This document shows, piece after piece, positions 43,864 to 53,266 of a stretch of DNA of 64,000 nucleotides. The notes beneath the pieces were generated by a model that saw only the letters and a list, made by a program, of their open reading frames with translations, was not told where the DNA came from and searched no databases. Each line of letters starts with the position of its first letter. The stretch's first letter is position 1. Source of the stretch: Candidatus Dechloromonas phosphoritropha (GTDB lineage: Bacteria; Pseudomonadota; Gammaproteobacteria; Burkholderiales; Rhodocyclaceae); assembly GCA_016722705.1 (NCBI GenBank), contig JADKGN010000001.1, forward strand, positions 372,001 to 436,000. Reading direction: 5' to 3'. The position numbers and the translations under genes are program-made.

Positions 43864-46828
43864 CCGCTTGCAGTGATCGTAGCGGCCTGAATTTACCCGC
43901 GCCGATCTTGGCGCTGCTGCGCCAAAGGTAATCGCCGGTCAGGTTGATATGTTCCCAGCCCAACGGCGACAGGTACTGCAACAACGTGTCATCGACGGCA
44001 TGGCCGTTCCCGCGCAGTGCGTTTGCCGCCCGCTCAAGATAGACCGTGTTCCACAGCACGATAGCAGCCGTCACCAGATTGAGGCCACTGGCCCGGTAGC
44101 GTTGCTGCTCGAAACTACGGTCGCGGATTTCGCCGAGGCGATTGAAGAACACGGCGCGGGCCAAGGCGTTACGTGCTTCACCCTTGTTCAGCCCAGCATT
44201 CACGCGGCGGCGCAACTCAACGCTTTGCAACCAGTCCAGAATAAACAGCGTGCGCTCGATGCGCCCCAACTCGCGCAGGGCGACGGCCAAGCCGTTCTGG
44301 CGCGGATAGCTGCCGAGCTTTCTCAGCATCAGCGAGGCAGTCACCGTGCCCTGCTTGATCGAGGTGGCCAACCGCAGGATTTCATCCCAATGTGCGCGAA
44401 TGGCCTTGATGTTCAGTCGGTCGCTGCTGATCATCGGCTTGAGCGCGTCGTAACTGGCTTCGCCTTTTGGAATAAACACCTTTGTGTCGCCCAGATCGCG
44501 GATTCGCGGTGCAAAACGGAAGCCCAGCAGGTGCATCAAGCCGAAGACGTGATCGGTAAAGCCCGCCGTGTCGGTGTAGTGTTCCTCGATGCGCAAGTCG
44601 GACTCGTGATACAGCAGGCCGTCGAGCACATAGGTTGAATCGCGCACGCCCACGTTGACCACCTTGATGTGAAACGGCGCGTACTGGTCAGAAATGTGGG
44701 TGTAGAAAGTTCGCCCTGGGCTGCTGCCATATTTCGGGTTGATGTGACCTGTGCTCTCTGCTTTGCTACCGGTTCTGAAATTCTGGCCATCTGACGATGA
44801 CGTAGTGGCGTCACCCCAATGTGCGGCAAAGGGATGCCGGAACTGCGCGTTCACCAACTCGGCCAGTGCTGTCGAATAGGTTTCGTCACGGATATGCCAG
44901 GCTTGCAGCCAAGACAGCTTGGCGTAGGTCGTGCCAGGGCAAGACTCGGCCATTTTGGTCAGACCCAGGTTGATCGCATCGGCCAGGACGGCGCACAGCA
45001 GCAGGTGCTTGTCCTTGGCCAGGTCGCCCGATTTCAGGTGTGCGAAGTGCCGGGTGAAACCCGTCCACTCATCCACCTCCAACAACAATTCGGTGATCTT
45101 GATGTGCGGCAGAGACATCGCCGTCTGGTCGATCAGCGCCTGCGCGGTGTCGGGCACCGCCGCATCCAGCGGCGTGATCTTCAAGCCGGACTCGGTGATG
45201 ATGGCGTCCGGCAAGTCGTTGGCCAGCGCCATGCGGTTGACGGCAGCAAGCTACGCTTCCAGCAGCGTCAGCCGCTCGTGCAGGTACTTGTCGCAGTCGG
45301 TGGCCACGGCCAGTGGCAATTCACTGGCCTGCTTGAGGCTGGCGAATTTCTCGGGCGGCACCAGGTAGTCCTCGAAGTCCTTGAACTGGCGCGATCCCTG
45401 TACCCAGATGTCGCCAGAACGTAGCGCGTTCTTCAGTTCCGACAACGCGCACAACTCGTAGTAGCGCCGGTCGATACCGGCGTCGCTCATCACCAGTTTC
45501 TCCCAGCGTTTCTTGATGAAGCCGGTCGGGGCCTCGTTGGGCACCTTGCGGGCGTTGTCGGCATTCATGCCGCGCAGCACCTCGATGCCTTCGAGCACAT
45601 CCTTGGCGGCAGGCGCAGCCCGCAGCTTGAGCACGGCCAGGAATTCCGGCGCGTAGCGGCGTAGCGTGGCGTAGCTCTCACCAATGCGGTGCAGGAAGTC
45701 GAAGTCTTCAGGCTGTGCGAGCTTCTGCGCCTCGGTGACGCTTTCGGCAAAGGCATCCCAGGACATGACGGTTTCGATGGCGGCGAACGGATCAGCGCCG
45801 CTTTGTTTAGCTTCGATCAGTGCCTGACCGATGCGCCCATACATGCGTACCTTGGCATTGATCGCCTTGCCGGATGCCTGGAACTGCTGCTGATGTTTGT
45901 TCTTGGCTGCGTTGAACAGCTTGCCCAGAATACGGTCGTGCAGGTCGATGATTTCGTCAATGACGGTGGCCATGCCCTCGATGGCGAGCGCAACCAAGGT
46001 GGCATAGCGCCGTTGCGACTCGAACTTAGCCAGGTCGGCAGGCGTCATCTGCCCGCCCTCGCGGGCGATCTTGAGCAGGCGATTCTGGTGAACCAGCCGC
46101 TCAATTCCTGCGGGCAGATCGAGGGCTTGCCAGGCTTTGAGACGTTCGATGTGTTCGAGCATGTGGCGCGAATTTGGCTTGACTGGGGACTGGCGCAGCC
46201 AAGCCAGCCAGGTTGTCTTGCCGTTGTCGCGGCGTTTCAGCAGGTCGTCGAGGCGACGGCGGTGTGCGTCCGACAGCGGCTCGGACAGTGTTTCGTAAAT
46301 GCGCCGGTTGGCGCGGGTGATCGCCTCGGCACTGGCGCGCTCAATGGCGTTGATCGCTGGCAGAATGACCGACTGCCGCCGTAGGTGTTCAATCAAGGCA
46401 CTGGCCAGCACGATGCCTTTGTCGGTCTGCATCGCCAGCTCGGTCAACGTGTGTACTGCCTGCCGATAGTGGCTCATGGTGAAGGACTGGAAGCCGAACA
46501 CCGTTTGCAGCTCGGCCAAGTGCTCGCGCCGGGTCTGTTCTCGCTGCCCGTACTCGTTCCAGCTTTCGACGCCAACCTTGAGCTGATCGGCGACCAGTTT
46601 CAGCAAGGGCGGAAACGGCGGTTGATCGACGCCAAGGATGATGCCGGGAAACCGCAGGTAACAAAGCTGCACGGCAAAGCCTAATCGGTTTGCTGGCCCG
46701 CGCCGTTGCCGGATGAGGGACAGGTCGGTTTCGCTGAAGGTGTAATACCGGATCAGGTCGTCCTTGGTGTCCGGCAACGCCAGCAGGTTTTCCCGCTCGG
46801 CGGCGGACAAGATGGAACGACGTGGCAT
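43859..46828 (-). pseudogene. tnpA: Tn3-family transposase TnpA with one in-frame amber codon
   Basis: Two frames in the same phase encode 525 and 457 residues separated by TAG (45251-45253) and six codons. The N-terminal part starts MPRRSILSAAERENLLALPD; the C-terminal part contains the DDE domain with catalytic Asp in VVNVGVRDSTYVLDGLL-type sequence and the Glu-containing C-terminal region. Total 989 codons match normal TnpA length, and TAG most simply derives from CAG (LTLLEAQLAAVNRM). The element could move only if complemented or if the stop is misread. Confidence 0.9.
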
Positions 46829-46830
46829 AG

Positions 46831-47388
46831 CTATCCAGTTCTCAGATATTGATACAGGGTTTCGCGGCTGATGCCATAGTCGCGGGCGACCGCTGCCTTT
46901 TGCTCACCCTCTGCAATGCGGCGTTTCAGTTCAACAATTTGCGGTTCGCTCAGGGACTTTTTCCGGCCCCGGTACGCGCCGCGCTGCTTGGCTAGCGCAA
47001 TACCTTCACGCTGTCGCTCCCGAATCAAGGCACGCTCGAACTCGGCAAACGCGCCCATCACCGACAGCATGAGATTCGCCATCGGCGAGTCTTCGCCGGT
47101 GAAGGTCAGGCTTTCCTTGACGAACTCGATGCGCACGCCGCGCTTCGTCAGCTTTTGCACCAAGCGGCGCAAGTCGTCCAAGTTGCGGGCCAGCCGATCC
47201 ATGCTATGCACCACCACCGTGTCGCCGTCGCGCACAAATGACAGCAAGGTGTCGAGTTCTGGGCGCTGGGTGTCTTTGCCCGATGCCTTGTCGACAAACA
47301 CCTTGTCCACTTGGACTTGTTCAAGTTGCCGATCCGGGTTCTGGTCGAAGCTGCTGACCCGGACATAGCCGATACGTTGACCTTTCAA
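46831..47388 (-). CDS. tnpR: TnpR resolvase (serine recombinase)
   Basis: A 185-residue resolvase: catalytic Ser in IGYVRVSSFDQNPDRQ, the VHSMDRLARNLDDLR motif, the E-helix FAEFERALIRERQREGI and a C-terminal helix-turn-helix (AAVARDYGISRETLYQYL). TTG 47388 is chosen because GGAGG precedes it and the length becomes standard; an upstream ATG would add about 19 residues. It resolves cointegrates at the res site just upstream and lies 2 bp from tnpA. Confidence 0.9.
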   Translation of the reverse strand: MKGQRIGYVRVSSFDQNPDRQLEQVQVDKVFVDKASGKDTQRPELDTLLSFVRDGDTVVVHSMDRLARNLDDLRRLVQKLTKRGVRIEFVKESLTFTGEDSPMANLMLSVMGAFAEFERALIRERQREGIALAKQRGAYRGRKKSLSEPQIVELKRRIAEGEQKAAVARDYGISRETLYQYLRTG

Positions 47389-47577
47389 GACGCCTCCGAT
47401 GCTGAATGTGTCAGGAAAGAATCTATGACGTTTGGTGGCATGCGTCAATAAATTGCAAACCAGAGCCTATTCTGACGCTGTATGTGCGGAGTTCCTGACA
47501 TCAGGATAGGGTATAGCCCAATCTGACACCGGAAGAACCTCCAGCACAGATGAGGGTTCCCCGGATAGTCTCAGCCG
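47389..47577. promoter_or_regulatory. Probable res site and tnpR promoter region
   Basis: 189 bp between tnpR and the cargo, AT-richer than neighbours, with TGTCAG at 47409 and several CTGACA/TGTCAG-like half-sites (for example TTCCTGACATCAGG). Resolvase binding subsites are expected here; they were not individually resolved. Confidence 0.6.
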
Positions 47578-48150
47578 TCAGCCCATCAGCACCTGAACCA
47601 ACTGGTTTCCTTCCGGCGTGGACCAACTGCCGGCCAGTTCAGCGATCAGCTGATTGGTGGTGGTCAGCGTCACGCCGGCCCGCTCCATGCGGCGCAGCGC
47701 GATCTCATCAGCCATTTTGGTTGGCGAACCGCCGGCATCGGCAACGACCTGCACTTCGTAGCCCTGGCTGACCAGACTCAACGCCGGGTAGACCGTGCAG
47801 ACATCATTGGTCACACCGGCCAGGATCAGCCGCTGGCGCCCGGTAGCCTTGACGGCAGCGGCGAACTGCTCGTCGTCCATTGCATTGACAATGCCCAGAC
47901 GCTTGATACGGGCGGCAAACTCGGCTGGCAGGATGGTTTCAAATTCGCCCAGCAGCGGACCTTGAGCTGCCTCTTCCATGCTGGATGTCAGCACGGTCGG
48001 CAACTTCAGGATCCGGGCTGCTTTGGCCAGGATCAGCGCATTGCGCTTCATTTCGTCGAAGGTGGCGGAGGTGACCCAGCCCATCGTGCCGACCTGGTGG
48101 TCGATCAGTAGCAGGGCAGCGTTGTCGCCGGTGAATCTCTGGAAAGTCAT
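47578..48150 (-). CDS. Isochorismatase-like (YcaC-type) cysteine hydrolase
   Basis: A 190-residue isochorismatase-fold protein with Asp in ALLLIDHQVGTMGW and nucleophile Cys in LAGVTNDVCTVYPALSL, the arrangement of YcaC-like hydrolases. The substrate is unknown. It is the last gene of a three-gene cargo operon (OYE, pirin, hydrolase) on the minus strand, next to the res site. Confidence 0.88.
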   Translation of the reverse strand: MTFQRFTGDNAALLLIDHQVGTMGWVTSATFDEMKRNALILAKAARILKLPTVLTSSMEEAAQGPLLGEFETILPAEFAARIKRLGIVNAMDDEQFAAAVKATGRQRLILAGVTNDVCTVYPALSLVSQGYEVQVVADAGGSPTKMADEIALRRMERAGVTLTTTNQLIAELAGSWSTPEGNQLVQVLMG

Positions 48151-48198
48151 GGTTATTTCTCCTTGGGGTTAAATGGAATACACAGGCATATTCCGGGC

Positions 48199-49074
48199 TT
48201 AGGCATGATCTGTCGACGCAATTGGGGAATCCAACGTGCCGAAATCACCGTGTTGGTAAGCCGCGATGGCGGCGGCGAGCGCCTCGGTCGAAGCGAGTGC
48301 CATCGGCCCTTGCCAATGCACTGGTTGGCGCAGAGGCGAACCAGCGAACAGCACGGCCTTGACACTTCCTTGCGTGGCGGCGAGCGTGATTGCCTGCGCT
48401 GTCGCTTGCGCCGGAAAGGCCGGTAGCGTGAACTTGTCGAGTTCGTAGTGCTGGCCGTTGACCGCCAACTTGCCGTAGATCGGCATGACGAAAACGCTCT
48501 GCCCGGCCGGAATGGGTACCGACAGTTCGGCGCCTGCATCGAGCGCAATATCAAGCAAGGTGACCTCGGTCGGCGGCTTCAGCGGCGAGCGTGTTTCGCC
48601 AAAGCTGCCGAGCGGTACGCGAATTATGACGCCCGGCAACTGCACAACCGGCACGTCCTCCGGCGCTAGACTCAGCGCGCGTGGCGCGTCACCTTGCCGT
48701 TCGCCGGCAAGATTGACGAAGATTTGCAGCATATGGACGGTCTTGCCTGTCTCGGCAGGAAATTCTTCATGCATCACGCCGCGGCCAGCGGCGGTCCAGT
48801 GCAGGCCGCCCGGTTGGATCAGGTTATGGTGGCCAAGCGAATCGCGGTTGTCGACACCGGTTTCCGCATCGAGGAACAGGTACGAGACTGCCGAGAAGCC
48901 GGCATGCGGATGCGGCGGAAAGGTAGTTGCGCTGATCCAGGCATGATCGACCCCGAGGAAGGGATCGATCGGCTCGGCCGTCTGGCCGCCACGCAGCGAG
49001 TAGGCGCGGAAGTGGCTGCCGATATTCATCTGCTGCAGGCGGGCGATGGTCGGTGTCATGGTGATATCCATCAC
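48199..49074 (-). CDS. Pirin family protein
   Basis: A 291-residue bicupin. The metal ligands are visible as PPHPHAGFSAVSYL and, further on, RGVMHEEFP. Pirins bind iron; some oxidise quercetin, others act as redox-sensing partners of transcription factors. The gene overlaps the upstream Old Yellow Enzyme gene by 4 bp, indicating one operon. Confidence 0.9.
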   Translation of the reverse strand: MMDITMTPTIARLQQMNIGSHFRAYSLRGGQTAEPIDPFLGVDHAWISATTFPPHPHAGFSAVSYLFLDAETGVDNRDSLGHHNLIQPGGLHWTAAGRGVMHEEFPAETGKTVHMLQIFVNLAGERQGDAPRALSLAPEDVPVVQLPGVIIRVPLGSFGETRSPLKPPTEVTLLDIALDAGAELSVPIPAGQSVFVMPIYGKLAVNGQHYELDKFTLPAFPAQATAQAITLAATQGSVKAVLFAGSPLRQPVHWQGPMALASTEALAAAIAAYQHGDFGTLDSPIASTDHA

Positions 49075-50141
49075 AGCACCGCGCTGACGTTCAAGGTCGG
49101 ATAGTCGGTATAGCCCTGGGCGCCGGGGGAGTAGAACGTATTCTTGTCCGGTGCGTTGAGCGACGCGCCTTGGCGGAAGCGCTCGGGCAAGTCCGGATTG
49201 GCGAGGAAGGTCGTACCGAACACCGCCGCGTCGGCCCGGCCTTCGGCAATCAATGCCTCGGCACGGGCCTGGTCAAGACCGCCGCCTATCAGGTAGGCGC
49301 CGTTGAAACGCGGGCGCAGTAACGCGTGATAATCGGTGCTGGTGCCGAACAGGGCAACGTGCAGGTAGGCGAGCTTGAGTTCGCGCAGTTGCTCGACCAG
49401 ATAGGTATAAGTCTCTTGCGGCGTCGCATCGACGATGTCGTTGAAACCCATTTCCGGCGAAATCTTGATGCCGACGCGATCACCACCGGCTTCGGCAACC
49501 ATCGCCGCCAGGACTTCCAGAACGAAGCGCGCGCGGTTAGCCACCGAACCACCGTATTGGTCCGCGCGCTGGTTGCTGCCCGAGGAGAGAAATTGTTCCG
49601 GCAGGTAACCCGACGCGGCATGCAACTCGACGCCATCGAAGCCGCCTGCCAACGCCCGGCGTGTCGCCTGGCGGTAATCCGCAACGATGCCGGTGATTTC
49701 GGCGATTTCCAGCGCACGCGGCATCATGAATTCTTCCATCCCGGCACCGGTCCAGGCCTGCCCGGCTGGCTTGACGGCAGACGGTGCCACAGGCTGCGCG
49801 CCGGCCGGGAGCAATGATGGATGCGAGATTCGCCCGCAGTGCATCAACTGCATAAAGATGCGGCCGCCCCGCGCATGGACGGCCTCGGTGACTTGCTTCC
49901 AGGCGGCGATCTGGGCCTCGGTCTCTATACCCGGCGTCCGGACATACCCCTTGCCCATGGCGCTGGGATAGACGCCCTCGGTGATGATCAGGCCGGCGCT
50001 GGCGCGCTGGGCATAGTAAGTGACGGACAAATCGCTGGGCACTCCGGCGTCATCGGCGCGCGAACGGGTCATTGGTGCCATGACCAGACGATTGGGCAAT
50101 ATCTGGCCGCCGATTTGGACAGAGGTGAATAGTTGCGTCAT
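49071..50141 (-). CDS. Old Yellow Enzyme family ene-reductase (NemA-like)
   Basis: A 356-residue FMN-dependent TIM-barrel oxidoreductase. The start LPNRLVMAPMTRSRA binds FMN; substrate-pocket region is DGVELHAASGYLPEQFL, where the usual H-x-x-N pair appears as H-x-x-S, and AVFGTTFLANPDLPERF closes the barrel. Such enzymes reduce activated alkenes, N-ethylmaleimide or nitro compounds with NAD(P)H. First gene of the cargo operon, divergent from lysR. Confidence 0.9.
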   Translation of the reverse strand: MTQLFTSVQIGGQILPNRLVMAPMTRSRADDAGVPSDLSVTYYAQRASAGLIITEGVYPSAMGKGYVRTPGIETEAQIAAWKQVTEAVHARGGRIFMQLMHCGRISHPSLLPAGAQPVAPSAVKPAGQAWTGAGMEEFMMPRALEIAEITGIVADYRQATRRALAGGFDGVELHAASGYLPEQFLSSGSNQRADQYGGSVANRARFVLEVLAAMVAEAGGDRVGIKISPEMGFNDIVDATPQETYTYLVEQLRELKLAYLHVALFGTSTDYHALLRPRFNGAYLIGGGLDQARAEALIAEGRADAAVFGTTFLANPDLPERFRQGASLNAPDKNTFYSPGAQGYTDYPTLNVSAVL

Positions 50142-50243
50142 GCGGAACTCCTTGTTGGTGACTGGAGATCATCATGAACCGATGCGCGTTCAGGATAAAT
50201 ACGGCAAAATACAATTCATTGATCCATTTTTGGCGCAATAATC
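50142..50243. promoter_or_regulatory. Divergent promoter region of the OYE operon and lysR
   Basis: 102 bp, AT-rich, between the two divergent starts. Position and spacing fit a LysR-controlled divergent promoter; candidate half-sites such as TTCAGGATAAATAC exist, but no binding site can be fixed from sequence alone. Confidence 0.5.
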
Positions 50244-51134
50244 ATGAAACTTTTGAACGACATGGCGCTCTTCGTTGAGGTCGCCAAAGCGATGAGTTTT
50301 CGCGGTGCGGCCGACGCGATCGGCGTGCCGAACTCCACCTTGTCCCGACGCGTTAGCGCGCTGGAGAAGGCAATCGGACTACGGCTGCTGCATCGCACGA
50401 CGCGCAAGATCGAGCTGACCGAAGCCGGACAGCTCTATTTCGAACGCTGCAAGCGCATCGTCGATGAAGCCAGTCTGGCCCACGAACAACTCGGCGAAAT
50501 GCTGGCCCAGCCAAGCGGGGTCTTGCGCGTTTCGATGCCGGAAGGTTTCGCCAACATCTTCCTGGCACCGCTAATCGCAGAATTTGCCCGCGACTATCCG
50601 GGCATCAGCTTTGAGTTCGATCTAAGCCCTCGGCCGGTCGATCTGGTCAGCGAACCGGTCGATGTGGCGATACGCATGGGCGAGCCGCCGAGTTCAAACC
50701 TGATCGCCCGGCAACTTGCCCGCCTGCCGCGCTATCTCTACGCTTCGCCCGACTACCTGGCCGTTGCCGGCGAGCCGCTGGAACCGGCCGATCTCGCTCG
50801 CCATGAGTGCATCCGACTGAGAACCGCGCAGTCCGACACGTGGGCCTTACTGCAAGGCAACGAGAAGGTAGAGGTCACGGTCGGCGGCCGCTTTCTGCTC
50901 AACAGTGTTGGCATGATTCAACGTCTTGCCACGCTTCATATGGGAATTGCGGTGCTGGCCAAAGATATCGTTACGGACGACGTGGCCAGCGGGCGACTGC
51001 GGCGCGTGCTGGCGGACTGGCAGGCGACGCCGATACCCGTCTACGCCATTACCGAGACGCGCCTGCTACCTGCGAAGACGCAGCGCTTCATTGATTTCTT
51101 GCGAGAGCATCTGGGAGGAATGAAGAGCGCTTAG
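50244..51134 (+). CDS. LysR-family transcriptional regulator
   Basis: A 296-residue regulator with an N-terminal winged helix-turn-helix (MSFRGAADAIGVPNSTLSRR, then VSALEKAIGLRLLHRTTR) and a periplasmic-binding-type effector domain. It is divergent from the OYE-pirin-hydrolase operon and probably controls it in response to a substrate or electrophile. Its last two codons and stop lie inside the right terminal repeat of the transposon. Confidence 0.92.
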   Translation: MKLLNDMALFVEVAKAMSFRGAADAIGVPNSTLSRRVSALEKAIGLRLLHRTTRKIELTEAGQLYFERCKRIVDEASLAHEQLGEMLAQPSGVLRVSMPEGFANIFLAPLIAEFARDYPGISFEFDLSPRPVDLVSEPVDVAIRMGEPPSSNLIARQLARLPRYLYASPDYLAVAGEPLEPADLARHECIRLRTAQSDTWALLQGNEKVEVTVGGRFLLNSVGMIQRLATLHMGIAVLAKDIVTDDVASGRLRRVLADWQATPIPVYAITETRLLPAKTQRFIDFLREHLGGMKSA

Positions 51135-51167
51135 CGTGCTTTATTTTCCGAATTCTGAGACGACCCC
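51130..51167. repeat. Tn3-family terminal inverted repeat, right
   Basis: 38 bp, complement begins GGGGTCGTCTCAGAATTCGG; followed by TATCT, the same 5 bp that precede the left repeat. Confidence 0.93.
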
Positions 51168-51172
51168 TATCT

Positions 51173-51302
51173 GCTGGATCAACTTGAGCAAAAGATCAGC
51201 GACTTTGAAAAAGACTCAACGCAACACAAGACTCTGTATCGCCGATTGCGCTATGCTGTATTCATGCTTACATCGATTTCGGCGGTACTCGCAGGTTTGG
51301 CT
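51173..51302 (+). pseudogene. SLATT-like cassette gene, middle part
   Basis: Continues the frame begun at 43806: LLDQLEQKISDFEKDSTQHK, then YRRLRYAVFMLTSISAVLAG, a helix leading into the first membrane segment. It ends at the 9-bp duplication GGTTTGGCT (51294-51302) where IS4 is inserted. Confidence 0.8.
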
Positions 51303-52750
51303 CATCCCATTACACACAACTTCAACACCTCTGCGTAACATGCTGACTTTACAAGAAATGCTGGGTGGATGTGATGGGTTGGGCAGCGGAAGAATTCAAG
51401 GCGATCGACCTGGGCGACCGGCGTCTGGACAAGCGCACGGTGCTGCTGGCGGAGCGCATGGCAGCCAATCCGATGGCCAGTATCCCGCAAGCCTGCGGCG
51501 GCTGGGCGGAAACCCAGGCGGCGTATCGTTTTTTTGCGCAGGACGACATCGAATGGGAAGCCATCCTGGCCTCGCACTGGGGAAGCGCCGAAACGCGCAT
51601 GCGGGTGCATCCGGTGGTGCTGTGCATCCAAGACACCACGGAACTCGACTTCAATGGTCAGCGCATTGCCGGTCTGGGGCCGCTCTCGTATGAAGCCCAA
51701 CGCGGGATGTACGTGCATTCCACCTACGCGGTCAGTCCGCAGCGTGAACCCTTGGGTGTTCTGGACGCCTGGATGTGGGCACGCGAACCCAAGGACGCGA
51801 GCGGCCAACGAGGTGGCCTGCTGGAAAGCACCCGCTGGACGGAGGGCTACACCCGCATCGCGGAGTTGGCGAGCAGCATGCCGGACACCCGGCTGGTGTA
51901 TGTGGCGGATCGGGAGGCGGACATCGTGGCCCTGATGGTGCAAGCCCGCGAGCTGGGGCATCCCGCCGACTGGCTGATTCGTTCCCAGCACAATCGGGCG
52001 CTTCCCGAGGGCGGCAAGCTGTGGACTGAGGTCCTGGCCAGCGAAGCGCTCGGCGGCATCCGCTTCACGATGCCTTCGCGGCAAGGACAGAAGGCGCGGG
52101 ACGTTCGGCAACGAGTCTGGGCAAAGCGGGTGACGGTCTCCGACGGCAAGGGGAGCCGGATCGAGGTGAGTTGTCTGGTGGCGCGAGAAGAAAGTGCCCC
52201 GAGGGCGTGAAGCCGGTGGAATGGCGGCTGCTGACCAATCGGCCGATTAACTCTTTCGAAGCGGCGACCGAACTGATCGACTGGTACCGGGCGCGCTGGG
52301 AGATCGAACTGTTCTTCCATGTCCTCAAGAACGGCTGCCGCGTAGAGGCGTTGCAGTTGAGCACCGTGGCGCGGCTGGAACGGGCGCTGGCGCTGTTCAT
52401 GGTGGTGGCTTGGCGGATTGCCCGACTCATGCGCCTGGGCCGTACCTGCCCAGACCTGGATGCGGCCTTGCTGTTCGAGCAGGACGAATGGCAAGCGGCT
52501 TACATCCTGAATCGGAAGAAGGTGCCCAAGACGCCGCCCAGGCTCAATGAAGTGGTGCGCTTGGTGGCGATGCTTGGCGGATTTCTGGCCCGCAAGGGCG
52601 ATGGCGAGCCAGGGGTGAAGACCCTTTGGCTTGGCCTTCAACGCGTCGTCGATTTCGCCGCCGGGATCAGATTCGCGAGAGAGGCTCATGCGTTATGACG
52701 CGAGTTCAACTTCAAAGTGTAATTTTGAATAATTTGTGTGTAATGGAATG
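51303..52750 (+). mobile_element. IS4-family insertion sequence
   Basis: Inverted ends CATCCCATTACACACAACTT and, read inward from the right, CATTCCATTACACACAAATT. Flanked by GGTTTGGCT on both sides (51294-51302 and 52751-52759). It carries one frameshifted transposase gene. The insertion lies within the SLATT gene. Confidence 0.93.
51365..52698 (+). pseudogene. IS4-family (Tn5-like) transposase with one-base frameshift
   Basis: The first frame (MGWAAEEFKAIDLGDRRLDK onward) contains Asp in CIQDTTELDF and Asp in YVADREADI; the second contains the catalytic Glu in YRARWEIELFFHVLKNGCR. They join if one G is restored near 52199 (ESAP-EGVKPVEWRLLTN). Full length would be about 445 residues. Mutation or sequencing error cannot be separated here. 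Confidence 0.85.
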
Positions 52751-52759
52751 GGTTTGGCT

Positions 52760-53119
52760 ATCAAGCTTCCTGAATTTAGCTCGGCCATTAGCGTCGCCAT
52801 TGTGCTTGTCTCAGCTGCTGTCGGCGTCATTACCTCAATTGAAGGACTTCGAAAGCCAGCGGAGCTTTGGATTCATGAGCGAACAACCTTTTACGCGCTA
52901 ATGGACCTTAAACGCGAAATGGAGTTCAAGCTTGACGAGAACAGTCCCCATGAGGTGATTGAGAAATACTTCTTCAGGTTGCAGGAGCTTCTAGGTGCAT
53001 CTGGGGAAAAATGGAATCGCCATATTGCTGGTGTTCAGCATACCCATAACGCCGAACCTGGCGCTCCCGAGGAGGCGTCGCAAGCGGCATGCCCCAGAGC
53101 TAGCACGTTGAAGCTATAG
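52760..53119 (+). pseudogene. SLATT-like cassette gene, 3' part
   Basis: After removing IS4 the frame continues AIKLPEFSSAISVAIVLVSA, the second membrane segment, then RKPAELWIHERTTFYALMDL and a helical tail. The rebuilt 169-residue protein has two membrane segments followed by a cytoplasmic helix with a conserved W-x-x-E-R-like pattern, resembling SLATT/DUF4231 two-TM effectors that Burroughs and colleagues linked to nucleotide-signal defence systems. Family assignment is by eye. As it stands the gene is inactive. Confidence 0.6.
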
Positions 53120-53187
53120 AAAAACCAGTTTTCGCGAAAAATGCCACTCAATTTTGCTGAGCGGGGTTTTCTACATTTCCGTTAGGC
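53100..53187 (+). repeat. attC-like site 7
   Basis: TAGAAAAACC pairs with GGGGTTTTCTA in an 88-bp palindromic stretch ending in GTTAGGC (53181-53187), a good R' core. The left core is unclear (GCTAGCAC/GTTGAAGC). The stop codon of the SLATT gene lies inside it. Its first 30 bases recur near 54735. Confidence 0.65.
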
Positions 53188-53266
53188 CCTTACTGCCGGA
53201 TGCCTCCAGCATCCGTTTCAAGCAGCAGGTCATTTGCTGCTCAACATGATGAAGAGGAGAATCTCA

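Larger units (their letters stand above)
43826..51167. mobile_element. Tn3-family transposon with redox/detoxification cargo
   Basis: Bounded by 38-bp inverted repeats starting GGGGTCGTCTCAGAA and flanked on both sides by TATCT (43821-43825 and 51168-51172), the 5-bp duplication expected for Tn3 family. Contents: tnpA (one in-frame TAG), tnpR, a res region, then an isochorismatase-like hydrolase, a pirin, an Old Yellow Enzyme and a divergent LysR regulator. All sequence between the repeats is accounted for. Confidence 0.95.

Noticed and set aside
48163..49104. Plus-strand frames over the pirin gene
   Set aside because: They are antisense to a well-conserved bicupin and show no domain or ribosome site.
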